In this document: in pieces, positions 10,735 through 22,594 of the stretch
How the letters are laid out: each line of letters starts with the position of its first letter
Position numbering within the stretch: the stretch's first letter is position 1
Source: Azadirachta indica
Lineage: Eukaryota; Streptophyta; Magnoliopsida; Sapindales; Meliaceae
Direction: 5' to 3'
Length of the DNA: 64,000 nucleotides
NCBI GenBank assembly: GCA_022749755.1
Contig: CM040442.1
Span: forward strand, 18,016,457 to 18,080,456
Notes under the pieces: model-generated
Told to the model about the DNA's origin: nothing
Database searches by the model: none
What the model saw: the letters and a program-made list of their open reading frames with translations, nothing else
Made by a program: the position numbers and the translations under genes

Positions 10735-12590
10735 AATTATGATATTACTTATTATTTTATCCAAATTTAAGGACCTATACGTTAAAATAATTTTATTATT
10801 GCTCTTAATCATTAAAGAAGAAAATAATGTGAGTATATTTGGAAATTCTCTAAGATACGCAAACAAAATGGAGGGAACTCTCATTTCATTTTAATTTTTG
10901 AATTGAATTTTCAATCAAATTACTCTCAACTATCACTTAAGGTGCCAAATTAACTGACAAACTTTTAATAAGTCCCTCATATTTAACGATTTTCAGTTTC
11001 TTCATTAGTTTCGTAAAATAAGCAGATACATCCTATTATTTTCTTTATTTTTTATTTTTTAAATAATAAAAAGTTACTTCATTTTTGTGAACGTCCATTT
11101 TTTTAATGTGTTTTAACCTTATTGATTAGATAAAGTAAACTATTATTTTGCCCTTTAAATATTTAAATTTTTTTTCCATTTGTGTATTTTATCAAATTCA
11201 TTAAATTCAAAACATATATTAAAAATAATTTAAGATTGATACTTAATAAATCAAGTTGTTTACATTCAATTCTTTAACCTATTTCAAATAAGTTTATCTG
11301 ATCATCCTTATTTTCAAAATAGCTATAAGATATGTTCAAAAACTTTAAAAACATGAAATTAACAAAATACTATTTTCTTTTAATCTAATTGTATAATGTC
11401 CATATTTGTCTATACCCCATTTAATGCATAGAAAACAGAATTAGAATTTAGGGAACTCTTCTACAAGGTATAATAACATTTTTATCTCTAATCTTTGTCA
11501 CAATAATAACTAGGACATAATTTTTTTAATTTTAATAATTAATCCTTGTTATATAGTAATGGCAAAAAATTTCACAGGGGCTTGGCCTATTTGAGTTGGA
11601 GATTAAGGACAAAATTTAATAAAAAAAAGGATTAGACTAGGTACGGGATGAAAAATCATTATTGTTTTGAGAACAGGCGGGGAACGAGGTGAGCCTCATT
11701 CCTCGACCGTTTTTGTTTTTTCGAATTCAAATTTAATTTTTTTAAATAATTATATATGCATCTATTTTGTTTAATAAATAAGTATAATAGTTTAATAGTT
11801 TTTGTTTTAATCAATTAAGTTTTCATAAAAATTTATAATTTTCTTAATTTAATTCATTAAATTCTTCATAAATTATAATATTTTATAATCTCCGTTTGAA
11901 CTATTGCTGGCCACCATTAACTACTGTTGACCATTATTGACTGCCATTGGCATCATCCGGTTGGGTTATTGTAGATATCATCTAAATCCTTATTAAAAGT
12001 TCTACACAATGGCATAATCATTATCATCGTTTGAACAACTATTAAACATAAATCTTAGGTTAAATAATTTGGATATAAAAAATTTAATTTTAAATGTATG
12101 TGAATGGTTGCTTAAACGATAATGGTGATTATACTATTGCGTAAAGCATTTAAAAAATATTTGAATGATATCTATTATGATTGAAATAAATGCTATTAAA
12201 CAGTGGTCAATAATGATCAACGATGGTAACCTAAACAATCAAATTATTCAAAATTTGCTTGAAGACAATAGGGATCCTTTGCATAAATTACAACATCTTC
12301 AACCCAATCGGGGGTTGCCATCCCTATTGTTATGCTTTGGCTTATTACATCACTTCCAATATCATGTTAGTCATAAGAGGACTAAATTGATAAAATTTAA
12401 AAAAATTATATCTTTATTTATTGTTTTAATAAAATTTAGAGATGAAAAAAAATATATTGATTCATTTTAATAAAATTAAGGACCCAAGTGATTAATATGT
12501 AAAATATACTTCTGACAAAGTGACAATTTAATAAAGTTTAGGGAGACCTTTGAAACATTTCCGAAAATTAATGCCCGCCTAGAGCTGGCT
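10735..12590. other. AT-rich intergenic DNA before the demethylase gene
   Basis: I see no gene here. The longest frame (12165-12470 plus) has AT-biased composition and no recognisable motif. The 5' leader of the demethylase gene probably begins in the last 130 bp before 12720, where the base composition becomes CT-rich. Confidence 0.45.
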
Positions 12591-12719
12591 CTGTTACCAG
12601 CACTGGCTACAGCAAACGTCTCTTCTTCTTCCTCCTTTATGTATTATTCTGCTGTGTGTGGCCTTTGAGTTTTTTCTTTGTCTGAATGTGAGAGAGAGAA
12701 AAAGGAGAATTGGGGTTGA

Positions 12720-15700
12720 ATGGAGCCACCGGAAGCGCTTCGTTGCAACAGAACCGGAGGTGGCGGATGGCGTTGTAAACGTTGGAGAATCCACAATCAG
12801 CCAACTTGTGAGCATCATTTTCTTTACTCCATTTCCAAAAAACAAAATGCTTCAGAAGCCAGCCATCTTTCCCCTTCTGAGGACCAGAGGAGTACTCCAA
12901 GAAGAAGTAAGAGATACAAAACCAACGAAGAAGAAGAAGCGAAAGATGGCAACACCAATGTGGGTTTGTTTGGTGATGCAAATTTGTTATCTATTTTTTT
13001 TATGAATATTTTTTATGATTACTGATATTGATTGTTTAATTTACTCCCATCTAGAAAAAGAAGAGATTGGTTGAAGTTGATGTAGAAGAGAAGGCTAGCA
13101 ATGATAATGGTGCAGATGGGCAAGTGAATGTGGAGTCATTTTCCAGGAATACAAGAAGCCATGGATTATTGGAGTTGCAGAAAGCAAGTAATCAGGAACA
13201 AGAAAAGGAAAGTGAAAATGAAAAAGAGAGTATTATTAACGATAATGATACAGATGGTCAAGTGAACGTGGAGTCATTTTCCAGGAATACAAGAAGCCAT
13301 AGCCTATTGGAGTCACAGAAAGCAAGTAATGAGGAACGAGAAAAAGAAAATGAAAAAGAGAGCAATATTAATGTTAATGTTAGTTGATATATGTTCATTA
13401 TCAGTTTATCTGCTTGTATTTTATGAACCCACATGTCAATTTGACTTACAATTACTAACACAAATTACAGGAGAAGGAGATTGGGAAGGTAAATAGGCAT
13501 AAAAATTGTCATCAATGTCACCAGAGTAATCACGAGAGAGTCATCAGCTGCAGCAAATGCAAGCGCAAACGCTATTGTGTCAAATGCATTAGGAGATGGT
13601 ATATACTTATATTTGCTTTCTCTACTCTTATCTGTTTAATTTAATTGGCATAAAAGTTGATATTGTATGTTCTATATACATTTTGAACTTAGATTTGATG
13701 ACAATGGTTTTACAATCTTATGGTTTTGTCACAAAACCTTTTACTCTTTCTGTTATGTGGTTTAGGTTGTATATAATATCAAACGTGAGTATTACTTGAA
13801 AATGAAGAAGACATATATATGTGTGTGGAAGAGAAAAGAGAAAAGAAATGGATTATAATATGAAAATTCTACAATGAAAAACAAATAATAAAGAAATGAA
13901 AACATGAAATTTTAGTGGCAATAACGGTGAATTAAACTCATGAGAAAGTTTAGTGGCAATTTCTAAATATAATTTTTATGTTAAAAATTTCTAAATTTAC
14001 ATCAATTAATAAGTTATGATTTTTATTTATTTTTTGTATGTGTGTAAATTATAAGTTTTATGTTATGATTTATAGTTTGATGTTGATATGCAAATTTTAT
14101 ATTCATTGACTAGTTATACATTTGTTTCACACTGGGTTAGGGAGGGTTTTGGTTTTGATGTCTTGTAATATTTGAGAAGGAATATATTTTATTTTTATTT
14201 TTATTTTCTTTTGAAAGAAGATCATAACCTTTGATAGGTAAATTATTGTAAAACCGTACTCTACAGCTATTCATGGTCCTATCATTGGAATTCTTCTTTT
14301 AGCTAAATGTGCATCAATTTAAGCATATATCAAGCTTTTAGTTCAACTTTTTGTAAGCCTAATTGTTGATGTAAAGACATTATACTTGTTCCTTCCATTA
14401 AGCAGTAAATTTCTTCATTTCCTAGGACAAATTGAATTTCTAATGTTAGTGCTTTGCATTCCAACATATTAGGTATTCAGAAATATCGGAGGAAGCTGTT
14501 GCAGAGGCTTGTCCGTTTTGTCGCGGGAATTGTAATTGTAAAACATGCTTGCGTAACAGTGAAGCAATTAAGGCTAGTTGAACTAAAAGCATGACTGTTT
14601 TGTTTTCAGGTCATAAGCTTCTCTTAGTCTAATTTACAGTCAGTGAGTGGATATTCCTTGTGATTAATTGCAGGGTGCCACAAATTTAGGAATGCCTGTA
14701 AACCAAGAACAAAAGTATGAGCACTTCAAATATCTGATACATCTATTGTATCCCTTCCTGAAAAAGTTTCTTTATGACCAAGTTATAGAAAAGAAGATAG
14801 AGGCTAAAAATAAAGGTATTAACAAAAGAACATTGCAATTTGATGTCGCATTTGACAAATAAGAATCTGTTGTTTCATTGTTGTATACATGATTGCTGTT
14901 TTGGGCAGGATTAAAACTGTCACAGATACAGGTAAAGCAAGCTGTATGTCAAAGTAATGAACGTTTATACTGGTAAGTTTAATGGCTATGACAGATTCTT
15001 ATTTCTTTTGTAGAAAATCTGCTCATGGTGACATTTTGTGGCAGCAACAACTGTAAAACTTCCATAGTTGACTACTATAGGAGCTGTCCCAAGTGTTCCT
15101 ATGATCTTTGCCTTTATTGTTGCCGGGAAATTCGCGATGGCAGCTTGCAAGCAGCTAAGATGGCTGTGAAACATTTTGATCGGGGGAAAGCTTACTTACA
15201 TGGAGGAGAGACTCTACCATTTTCCTCTAGTAAAAAAGAGACTAAGCTCATATCAAAGAAATACATGAGGCTGATATCTGAGTGGAAAGTTGGGGAAAAT
15301 GGTGACATACCTTGTCCGGTGAAAAAATTGGGTGGTTGTGGACATGAATGTTTGGAGCTTAAGTGTATGTTTCCAGATAGTTGGCTTACAGAGTTGCAGA
15401 AGAAAACCGAAAAATTAGTGAAAATCCACAGCCTCATTGACATGCCCCACAGTTCTACGCAATGCTGCTCCTGTTTCAAATTGAATGGTGAGATTGATAC
15501 TTGTAAGAAGAAGTTAAGGAAAGCTGCGTCTCGGGAAGATTTTGCTGATAACTACTTATACTGCCCTTCATCTAGTGATGTGCGACATGAGGGTCTGGAG
15601 CATTTTAGGAGTCACTGGATTAAGGGAGAGCCTGTGATCATTACAGATATGTTCAACTTTGCCTCTGGCTTGAGCTGGGAGCCAATGGTAATGTGGCGTG

Positions 15701-18700
15701 CAGTTCGTGATTTCTCAAATAGCAAAGGTTCCTCAAACTTTGTGGTTAAAGCCATTGACTGTCTTGACTGCTGTGAGGCATGTTTTGTCTCCCTTTTCTT
15801 TAAAATATTTTTCTTATTTAATGATTGCTTTGTCATCATTATCAATGTTAATGCCATCATAATCACTTTTAATTTCAAGGGGATTTGATTTTCTTGATTA
15901 GCAGAACTGAAATATTGAATGACTATGATAGTATATGAATATTAGACTTGGATGGCATGAATCATCAGCAGTCAGCACTTCTGTCTGTTTTACCCAGGAT
16001 TATTATGGCAGAAACTGTTTTGTTCCTTTGTGTAAGCATACACCTTCATTTTTGTTAAGTGTCAAGCTGTTTGTCTTCCTTATCTTCCATAGTCTTCTTT
16101 TTGTCTTATATTGTTATAAACCTTTCTGCATTGGAACTTAGTATTTTCATATTGTGTAGTTACTTTTACTGCTGCTCCTGCTGCCACTAGCATTCTTCTT
16201 TTAAGAATAACTGTAAAATAAATTCCTCCCCATTTTGGATATAAGCAGGGCCTAAAGAGATCTTACCAATTGAACTAACCAGTATCCTCTTGATATTCTG
16301 TTTAGACATTTTCTTTCACTTTTACACATAATGTTGAAAACTGATGAACATGCAGGTTAAAATAAACATTCACCAATTTTTTAAAGGGTATATGGAGGGT
16401 CGATCACACAGTAACTCTTGGCCAGAGATGCTTAAACTCAAAGATTGGCCACCGTCTAGTTTGTTTGAGGAGCGGTTACCTCGACATGGTGCAGAATTTA
16501 TACATATTTTGCCTTATGCAGAGTATACACATCCATACTCAGGCAATCTCAATATTGCAGCAAAGTTACCAGCAAATATCCTGAAAGCTGATATAGGGCC
16601 GAAAACTTTCATAGCATATGGATTTTCTGAGGAGCTTGGGCGTGGAGATTCTGTGACCAGGCTTCATTGTGACATGTCAGATGCGGTATCTAATGTTTAG
16701 TTAAATTGCTAATCCATATGAATTCATAATTGTTTATATGTTTGGCCTTTCAAAGATCCCTTAGATTTTGAGTAAGGCATTTTATGTGGCTTACAAATCT
16801 CATGATTGACTATTTGGTTGTTTATGGACAACTCAGGTGAATGTTTTGATGCATACAGCAGATGTGACTTATAGTCCTAAGCAGCTTTCAGACATAGAAA
16901 AATTGAAAAAGCAGCATGCTGTTCAAGATAAAAAAGAACTTCAACTTGTGGATACAGCGAATGAAAATTTTGAGCTCCAAATGGAATCAAAAAGGAAGGT
17001 TAGATCAAAGCCATCTAATACTCCGACGCTGAATGCTTCAGATGGAGGTGCCCTTTGGGATATTTTTCGGAGAGAAGATGTGCCCAAACTTGAGGAATAT
17101 ATTAGAAATCACCATAAGGAATTCAGGCATGTTTACTGTGCTCCAGTAGATCAGGTATGAATTTTGCTAATTCCTGTTTGAAAATATTTGCATCTGAACC
17201 ATTTAAAATGTATTTCATGCGTTATCTAGAGGCATGGATATAATATTTCTTTGCTGAAATTTGAGACTTATTTCAGGTCAACTTCTGGTCAAAGCATCTG
17301 GTTTTTGGGAAATAGTACGAAGTCAAGTTGTTCATTCATTTTCTCTCAAGAGTAGTTTTGAAGCAGAAATCTATTTTATGACAAGTTTAGTGAATCAACA
17401 CACCCCCACACCCAAACGTGATGCATGGGCATGTTTTAGCGGAAGAATACAATAATAAATAAATAAATGCATTATATGGATTGACTAATAATTGGTTCAT
17501 TATATATTGCAGTATTATGTGTGTTGCTTTGTAGCAAATGGGAATAGATTTCTAGAGTAGCATGGTACAATCAAAAGCAAAATATGGTCTTTTTAAGGCA
17601 ATGGATGGGATTCTACAATTGTGGTATTGGTTCTAGTTGAAGTCCTTGTAAAGCTATTTCACAGGGAAGTTCTTTATTTCCCTGGCATTTGAAGTTTCTT
17701 GTGGGGAAAGGGGAAAACATTTGGTTGCATATTCTACAGTGATTCCTACTCAAAATGCATCTTTTGAATTTTCTTGCATGATCATGGTAAGCTTTAATGC
17801 TAAAGTTTTATGCTAATAAGAAAACTTACATTTATCTTGCTGAACACTACAGGTTGTGCACCCGATTCATGATCAGGCTTTTTATTTGACTATGCATCAC
17901 AAGAGAAAGCTCAAAGAGGAGTTTGGTTAGTTCTTCATTTTGTTTTGCTGAATTCCCCTCTATGGATTTTACTTGTACTCATTTTTAAGTTGGATGATTT
18001 TATGCAGGAATAGAACCTTGGAGTTTTGTACAGAAACTCGGGGAGGCAGTCCTAATACCTGCTGGATGTCCTCATCAAGTGAGAAATCTTAAGGTATGCA
18101 ATCCTTGATGCTGGTGTTCCTCCTTTGCCCCAGTAATTTGTTTAGGTTCGAAGGATCAAATAGAATAGCAACTTGAGAGCATGTCTTCTTCTTTTACTTT
18201 GTTGACAATGTCTTCTTGTTGACTCCTGTTCATCTCTTACTATGTTTAAATCTTAGCCACGAAAGATTATTGGAGTTAGAAGTTCATTGATACCATGGCT
18301 TAAACCAGATGAAATTTCAATGTGGTTAAACTATTGCCTAAGACGGCCACCTGTTTAACATAGAAAAGACATGGTGTAATTTGAGCTACCAGCTTTTCTG
18401 AGCATAAAAGTCAAAATGCTGCACCTGATGTATTCATTTCCAACTTCAGATCATTTTTCTTTTTACGGAAGATTCCCATATTACGTGTGCCCGTATGAGT
18501 TGTCTAGTCCATGAATTGCATTCGCTGGTATAGTAGTACATTTATGATCATTTGCTTGTTTCTTTATGATGTTTGCAGTCATGCATAAAGGTTGCTCTTG
18601 ATTTTGTCTCTCCTGAAAATATCAACGAGTGCATCCACTTGACTGAGGAGTATCGCCATCTCCCTAAAAAGCACAAGGCTAAGAAAGACAAACTAGAGGT

Positions 18701-18888
18701 TCATTATTTCATGCCTGCTTTATATCCTGGTTTATCCAAACTCATGGTTAATGAAGGCCAAGAAATTACAAAATGAAAGATTTTTAAGGTCCTTTCTGAA
18801 CTATGTATTCTGTGAATTACAGGTGAAGAAAATGTGTCTTTATGCATTAAACTATGCCGTTCAAGAATTAGAGAAACTCACAGAATGA
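12720..18888 (+). CDS. KDM3/JMJ25-like JmjC histone H3K9 demethylase with WRC motif
   Basis: Exons: 12720-12959, 13055-13378, 13471-13598, 14473-14572, 14674-14815, 14909-14972, 15045-15777, 16356-16685, 16837-17154, 17853-17925, 18008-18093, 18579-18698, 18823-18888; the product is 907 aa. The family removes methyl groups from histone H3 lysine 9 in the nucleus, using Fe(II) and 2-oxoglutarate. Residues 8-33 form a WRC zinc motif (Cys9, Cys19, Cys30, His33). Residues about 201-260 are the Cys-rich RING-like finger ([31 protein letters not shown]). A second Cys-rich block and the JmjC domain follow. Iron ligands are present: His681 and Asp683 (LHCDMSDA) and His840 (CPHQVRN), so the enzyme is probably active. 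Exon 2 holds a 46-residue duplication. Introns 4 and 7 need GC donors. Subgroup (JMJ25, JMJ27 or JMJ29) is not resolved. Confidence 0.93.
13097..13378 (+). repeat. 138-bp in-frame tandem duplication in demethylase exon 2
   Basis: Two 46-codon units both contain [16 protein letters not shown] and QKASN followed by a Glu/Lys/Ser-rich stretch. The first DGQV begins at 13115 and the second at 13253. The units differ at several positions, so the duplication is established rather than recent. The exon's donor site falls where a third unit would begin (AATATTAATGTTAATGTTAG resembles the unit start). Confidence 0.85.
14573..14673 (+). other. Probable GC-AG intron 4 of the demethylase gene
   Basis: Exon 4 must end at ATTAAG to keep the frame into GGTGCCACAAAT. 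The next bases are GCTAGT, which fits the strong GC-donor consensus (AG then GCAAGT-like). GT donors nearby (14561, 14577) lead to an immediate stop in exon 5. Confidence 0.7.
15778..16355 (+). other. Probable GC-AG intron 7 of the demethylase gene
   Basis: The conserved junction Cys-Cys-Glu then Val-Lys-Ile-Asn-Ile-His requires exon 7 to end at TGTGAG, followed by GCATGT. The nearest GT (15782) would give a stop at once. The acceptor is ACATGCAG at 16348-16355. Confidence 0.7.
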
Positions 18889-20690
18889 GTGGCAGTCTTT
18901 TGCTTCTCCATTGGCTGAGCATCTTTGCTTCTTTTGTACTAAACTGGTGTCCAAATTCAGAAGTTGACATTTTTCTGCTGTATCTGGTCATTAAGTTGTA
19001 GTAGCTTTCTACCGTTTTGGTCGTGGCTATGGACCCATGCAATGTATGTATAGGAAGCAATTAGGTAACCCTTTTAGCATGAAATATAAAGTTGTATGTA
19101 TAGGAGCTTGAATTGGTTCAATATTGTTATTGATTCATCTTTTTGCAATTTGGTCCAACGACATGACGCGCGAGCATAGACACACACACATATATAAAAT
19201 GCAATTTGGCCCAACTTAAGGTTAGATCTTTGACCGTAGCCCTAGGTAATTTGGTGTAAGCTTGACGTAATTACATTTTTTGGCTTTTTTTGTACACATA
19301 CACTCTCTTGATTAGATCATTGGACATACCTTGAGTAGTAAGGTATATGCTTGATACTTTCGACTTATCTCAAATTCAAGTAATAATAAAAGGTAAGGGT
19401 TTAGTGTTTCAAAAGTAAAATTTCTTACTTTTATTTAAAATATTCAGAAAAAAAAATTTTAAGGTAAGCGACTATCATGTGAGGTCACCTCATAAAACAT
19501 ATAATCGTGTAATATTATTAATTTTATGATGAGTGACACTTTTGTCATTTTATTACTTTAATTGATTAGATTAATTTTATTCATGAGATTATTATCATAT
19601 CATAATTAACATTTAGAGCTGCATTTTATAAAATAAATTGTTTATGTATTGAGAAATATCTATATGGTTGCGAGCTGAAGCTTTCGATATAGAAGTTAAA
19701 AAATTTTATGAAATTTTTTGTCATTTTATTGTAGTTGAATTAGAGGTTATTGAGAATGAAAGGAATTGCTTTATCATTAATAAGAGAAGCTGCAATTTTA
19801 GGTCTTTGAGAATTGACATTTTTTTTAACTTTTTTAAAAGGTTTAGATTGTAAAATTTTTTTATTAAATAATTCAACTTTAAAGATATTATTTATCAAAA
19901 AATATTTTCTTAAATTTTTTTCTTAAATTAGATTTATACAGGATCATAAAATCATAGCTTTATTATTAATAAGAGAAGCTCCAATTTTAGATTTTTGAGA
20001 ATTGAAAGATTTTCAACCTTTTTAGAAAGTTTAAATTGTAAAATATTTTATTAAATAACCCATCTTCGAAGTTATTGTTTATCAAAAAATATAATAAAAT
20101 CATAATAAATTAAATTAACACAATTTTCTTAAATTAGGTTTATATAGTATCATAAAATCATAATAAATTAAATTAACACAATTTTTATTAATATATATGT
20201 AGATATTATTTTATTCAATTGTTTTTTTTGAAAAAATATTTATTATTTATTTAGTATCTGAAATGCAAATATAAAAGTACTGAGGTTTCAAATTTTTATT
20301 TAAAAAATAAATAATTTAACATTGGTATTTTGATATTAAATAAAATAAATAAATAACTTTATTGTACCAATTCATTTTTTTAAAAATAAAAATTTTCGAA
20401 TGTATATACATGGAAAATTTTAAACACTAACCACTATTAACATGTTTGTAAAGAAGGGGATAATAACGTCTTTGTCCCTAGACTTGATTGAAACAGCAAA
20501 ATGGGACATTTTTTTATGTTTTAGCAATTTTGTCCCTGACACAGTGACACAGGAACTCAGGCAAGTGAGAAGTGACAACGAAGGACCAATTTTAAAAGGG
20601 ATAATGACAATTGTATTTTAAAATAAATATCAGGTACCTCCCAAGTAAAAAATGTCAAGTACACGCCGATTTTTTAAAATAAATAAACAC
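18889..20690. other. Intergenic: 3' region of the demethylase gene and AT-rich DNA
   Basis: The first 200 bp or so are probably the 3' untranslated region. The rest is AT-rich, with a tandem duplication at 19771-20186 and no supportable gene. The frame at 19668-19853 is part of that repeat. Confidence 0.45.
19771..20186. repeat. Diverged tandem duplication, period about 189 bp, plus a 34-bp repeat
   Basis: TAATAAGAGAAGCTGCAATT (from 19779) recurs as TAATAAGAGAAGCTCCAATT (from about 19967). The match continues through GAGAATTGA, TTTAGATTGTAAAAT or TTTAAATTGTAAAAT, and TTTATCAAAAAATAT. Inside the second half, AAATCATAATAAATTAAATT followed by AACACAATTTT occurs twice (20097-20127 and about 20155-20185). 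Confidence 0.7.
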
Positions 20691-21694
20691 TAACACCCCG
20701 TTTGATTTAGTTTTTGCATAAGATTTTATGTTTTTAAAAATATGATGAGTCATTAAAATACACGTTTGTGTAAAAAATATCTAAAAGCTGTTTTTGAATC
20801 AAATACTAATTTTTAGTTAAAAAGTAGAAAATAAAAAAGTAGTTTTTCAGTTTTTATCTTAATCGTATCCCAACACTATCGAAAAACTATTTTCTATTAT
20901 CTTAAACTTTTTTTTTAAATTTTTAAATTTTCAATTTATAACATTTACATTATCTCTTTTAAACTTAAATTTGTAACGTTAATATTATTTTTAATTCTAA
21001 TATTTATTTACAAAATTAACTCCATTTTCTTTACCATATATTGTCCTCTTCAAATTGATTGCTAACTCTTCTCAAATCTAATTAAATTAATTGTTAACAA
21101 TTAAGGTATGTTTTAATTTTTAATTAATATGTTTTAGTTAAAAATTATAATTGACAAGAAATTTAATTTTTAATTTACAATTATTGTTTGTAATATGCAA
21201 TTTAAATTTGCATCATATTTTTGTTGAAAGGATTGTATGAAATACTTTTTTAGTTTTTGATAACGTAGTTTGAATATGCAAACTTTGTTTTATAGCACGT
21301 ATCTTGAATTTGTAAAGTATTTAGTTGTTGAGTTTGCGTGAAATTGTTATAATACTTGATGTCTTAAAAGTAAAACCCTTTGCTATTCCTAGATAGATAC
21401 TAAATCTCTTTGACCAATCCAGTTGCATTTTAAAATCTTATTCTAGGTAGATTCTAACTCTCTATGTAGTATCCTAGTTTGCAATTATTGGGAAAACGCT
21501 TATATAAATGATTAAAATCAATAAAGATTTAGAAAATATGATCCATGTTATCTTGTTCCTTACCGTACAAGGCTAGCTGATTCAACTTATTCTCTGACTT
21601 CTTATTTCAAAAACTCTTGACCTTATAAACTATTGGGAAGATCATAGCGAAAAAGTCTTGTATAAATCATTTGTGTGACTATAGAGAAAGAGGT

Positions 21695-22113
21695 AAATAA
21701 CCAATTGGTCTAATAGAATTAAATTATTTAACTACAGACATTCATCATTACGTAATGTACATTCATCACTACGTAATGTACATTCATCACTACGTAATGT
21801 TATCGAGCGCTACTTAGGTGTGCTAAAAGCTCAATTCCCTATTCTTAAATTAATGACTAATTACCCGATCAAAAAATAAAGATAAATTCCCATTGCATCT
21901 TGCACTATACACAATTTTATCAAGTTGGAATCAAGGAATGACAAAATCTTTAATTAATACTTGGTTGAAGATCTTGATGTGGTAGATGAAGAAAGCTTAA
22001 GAGTAAGGCAAGAAGCAATTAATATAGATTTGAGTCAAGAAAATATTAGTTATATGAGTACAGTTAGAGATCATATAGTTAGAGTAGTGTGGTTAGATTA
22101 TGTTCATAATTAG
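21695..22113 (+). pseudogene. PIF/Harbinger DDE nuclease, C-terminal fragment with triplicated motif
   Basis: The reading frame gives KLFNYRHSSLRNV, then IERYLGVLKAQFPILK, then IPIASCTIHNFIKLES. This is the end of the DDE_Tnp_4 nuclease, including the region of the last catalytic Glu (ValIleGluArg in intact members). Two stops follow NYPIKK and another follows DKIFN, so it is not functional. The seven residues HSSLRNV occur three times in a row, encoded by three 21-bp units (21738-21800). Downstream, DEESLRVRQEAINIDLS continues the family's acidic tail. The N-terminal domain was not found. Confidence 0.75.
21738..21800 (+). repeat. 21-bp tandem repeat, three units
   Basis: The unit ACATTCATCACTACGTAATG plus T is present three times without spacers. 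Units 2 and 3 are identical and unit 1 has one change (CATTAC for CACTAC). It lies inside the nuclease relic and keeps its reading frame. Confidence 0.95.
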
Positions 22114-22594
22114 TCTTGGAATAATATATATGTTTTATATTTTCAAAGTTAAATACTAAAATTTTAATAAAGAGAAGATATCGAAAATAGTTTCAATCAA
22201 ACACATATTTTTATTTTTATTATTTTAAAAAATTATATCAAACATTTTTTTATACTTTTTAAAATTGAAAAATAGTTTTTAGATATAATATCAAATACAT
22301 TTCTAAATATTTAAAATATTAAAAATACACCTTATATTTTTAAATCGTATACAAATTTTCAAAAACAGTTTTTAAATTACGAATCAAACGGCCTTGAAAG
22401 TAAAGTATGGGACTGATTTGTTAACATTTACTAAACTATTTTTCTTATCCGTTATTTCAAAAATGTTGAGATACGAAAACGTTATCATACTAAATCGTAT
22501 GTACCTGAGCCAGTCAAAACCGGTGTAATTTAAAGGCACTTTACTCCTGTTGGCGATTGACAGCGGTGGGAAGGCGAAACCTGATCGTCCGCCG

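Larger units (their letters stand above)
20694..22396 (+). mobile_element. PIF/Harbinger DNA transposon relic
   Basis: The ends CCCCGTTTGATT (left, near 20697) and AATCAAACGGCC (right, near 22382-22393) are inverted repeats of the form seen in PIF/Harbinger elements (GGGNCCGTTTG type). The C-terminal part of a Harbinger DDE nuclease lies inside (about 21690-22113). The total of about 1.7 kb is short for an autonomous element, so much of the transposase and the Myb-like protein is missing. Exact ends and the three-base target duplication are not clear. Confidence 0.65.

Noticed and set aside
12165..12470. 101-aa plus-strand frame before the demethylase gene
   Set aside because: AT-driven codon use and no recognisable motif; it lies in decayed intergenic DNA.
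12594..13025. Several overlapping frames on both strands around demethylase exon 1
   Set aside because: They are shadows of exon 1; only the frame starting at 12720 has the WRC motif and joins to exon 2.
21738..21800. Direct repeats as a possible CRISPR array
   Set aside because: The units are contiguous without spacers, code in frame for a Harbinger nuclease, and the genome is that of a plant.
22550..22594. Upstream extension of MAU2 by 15 codons
   Set aside because: The extension has no ATG; the conserved N-terminus begins at the ATG at 22595.
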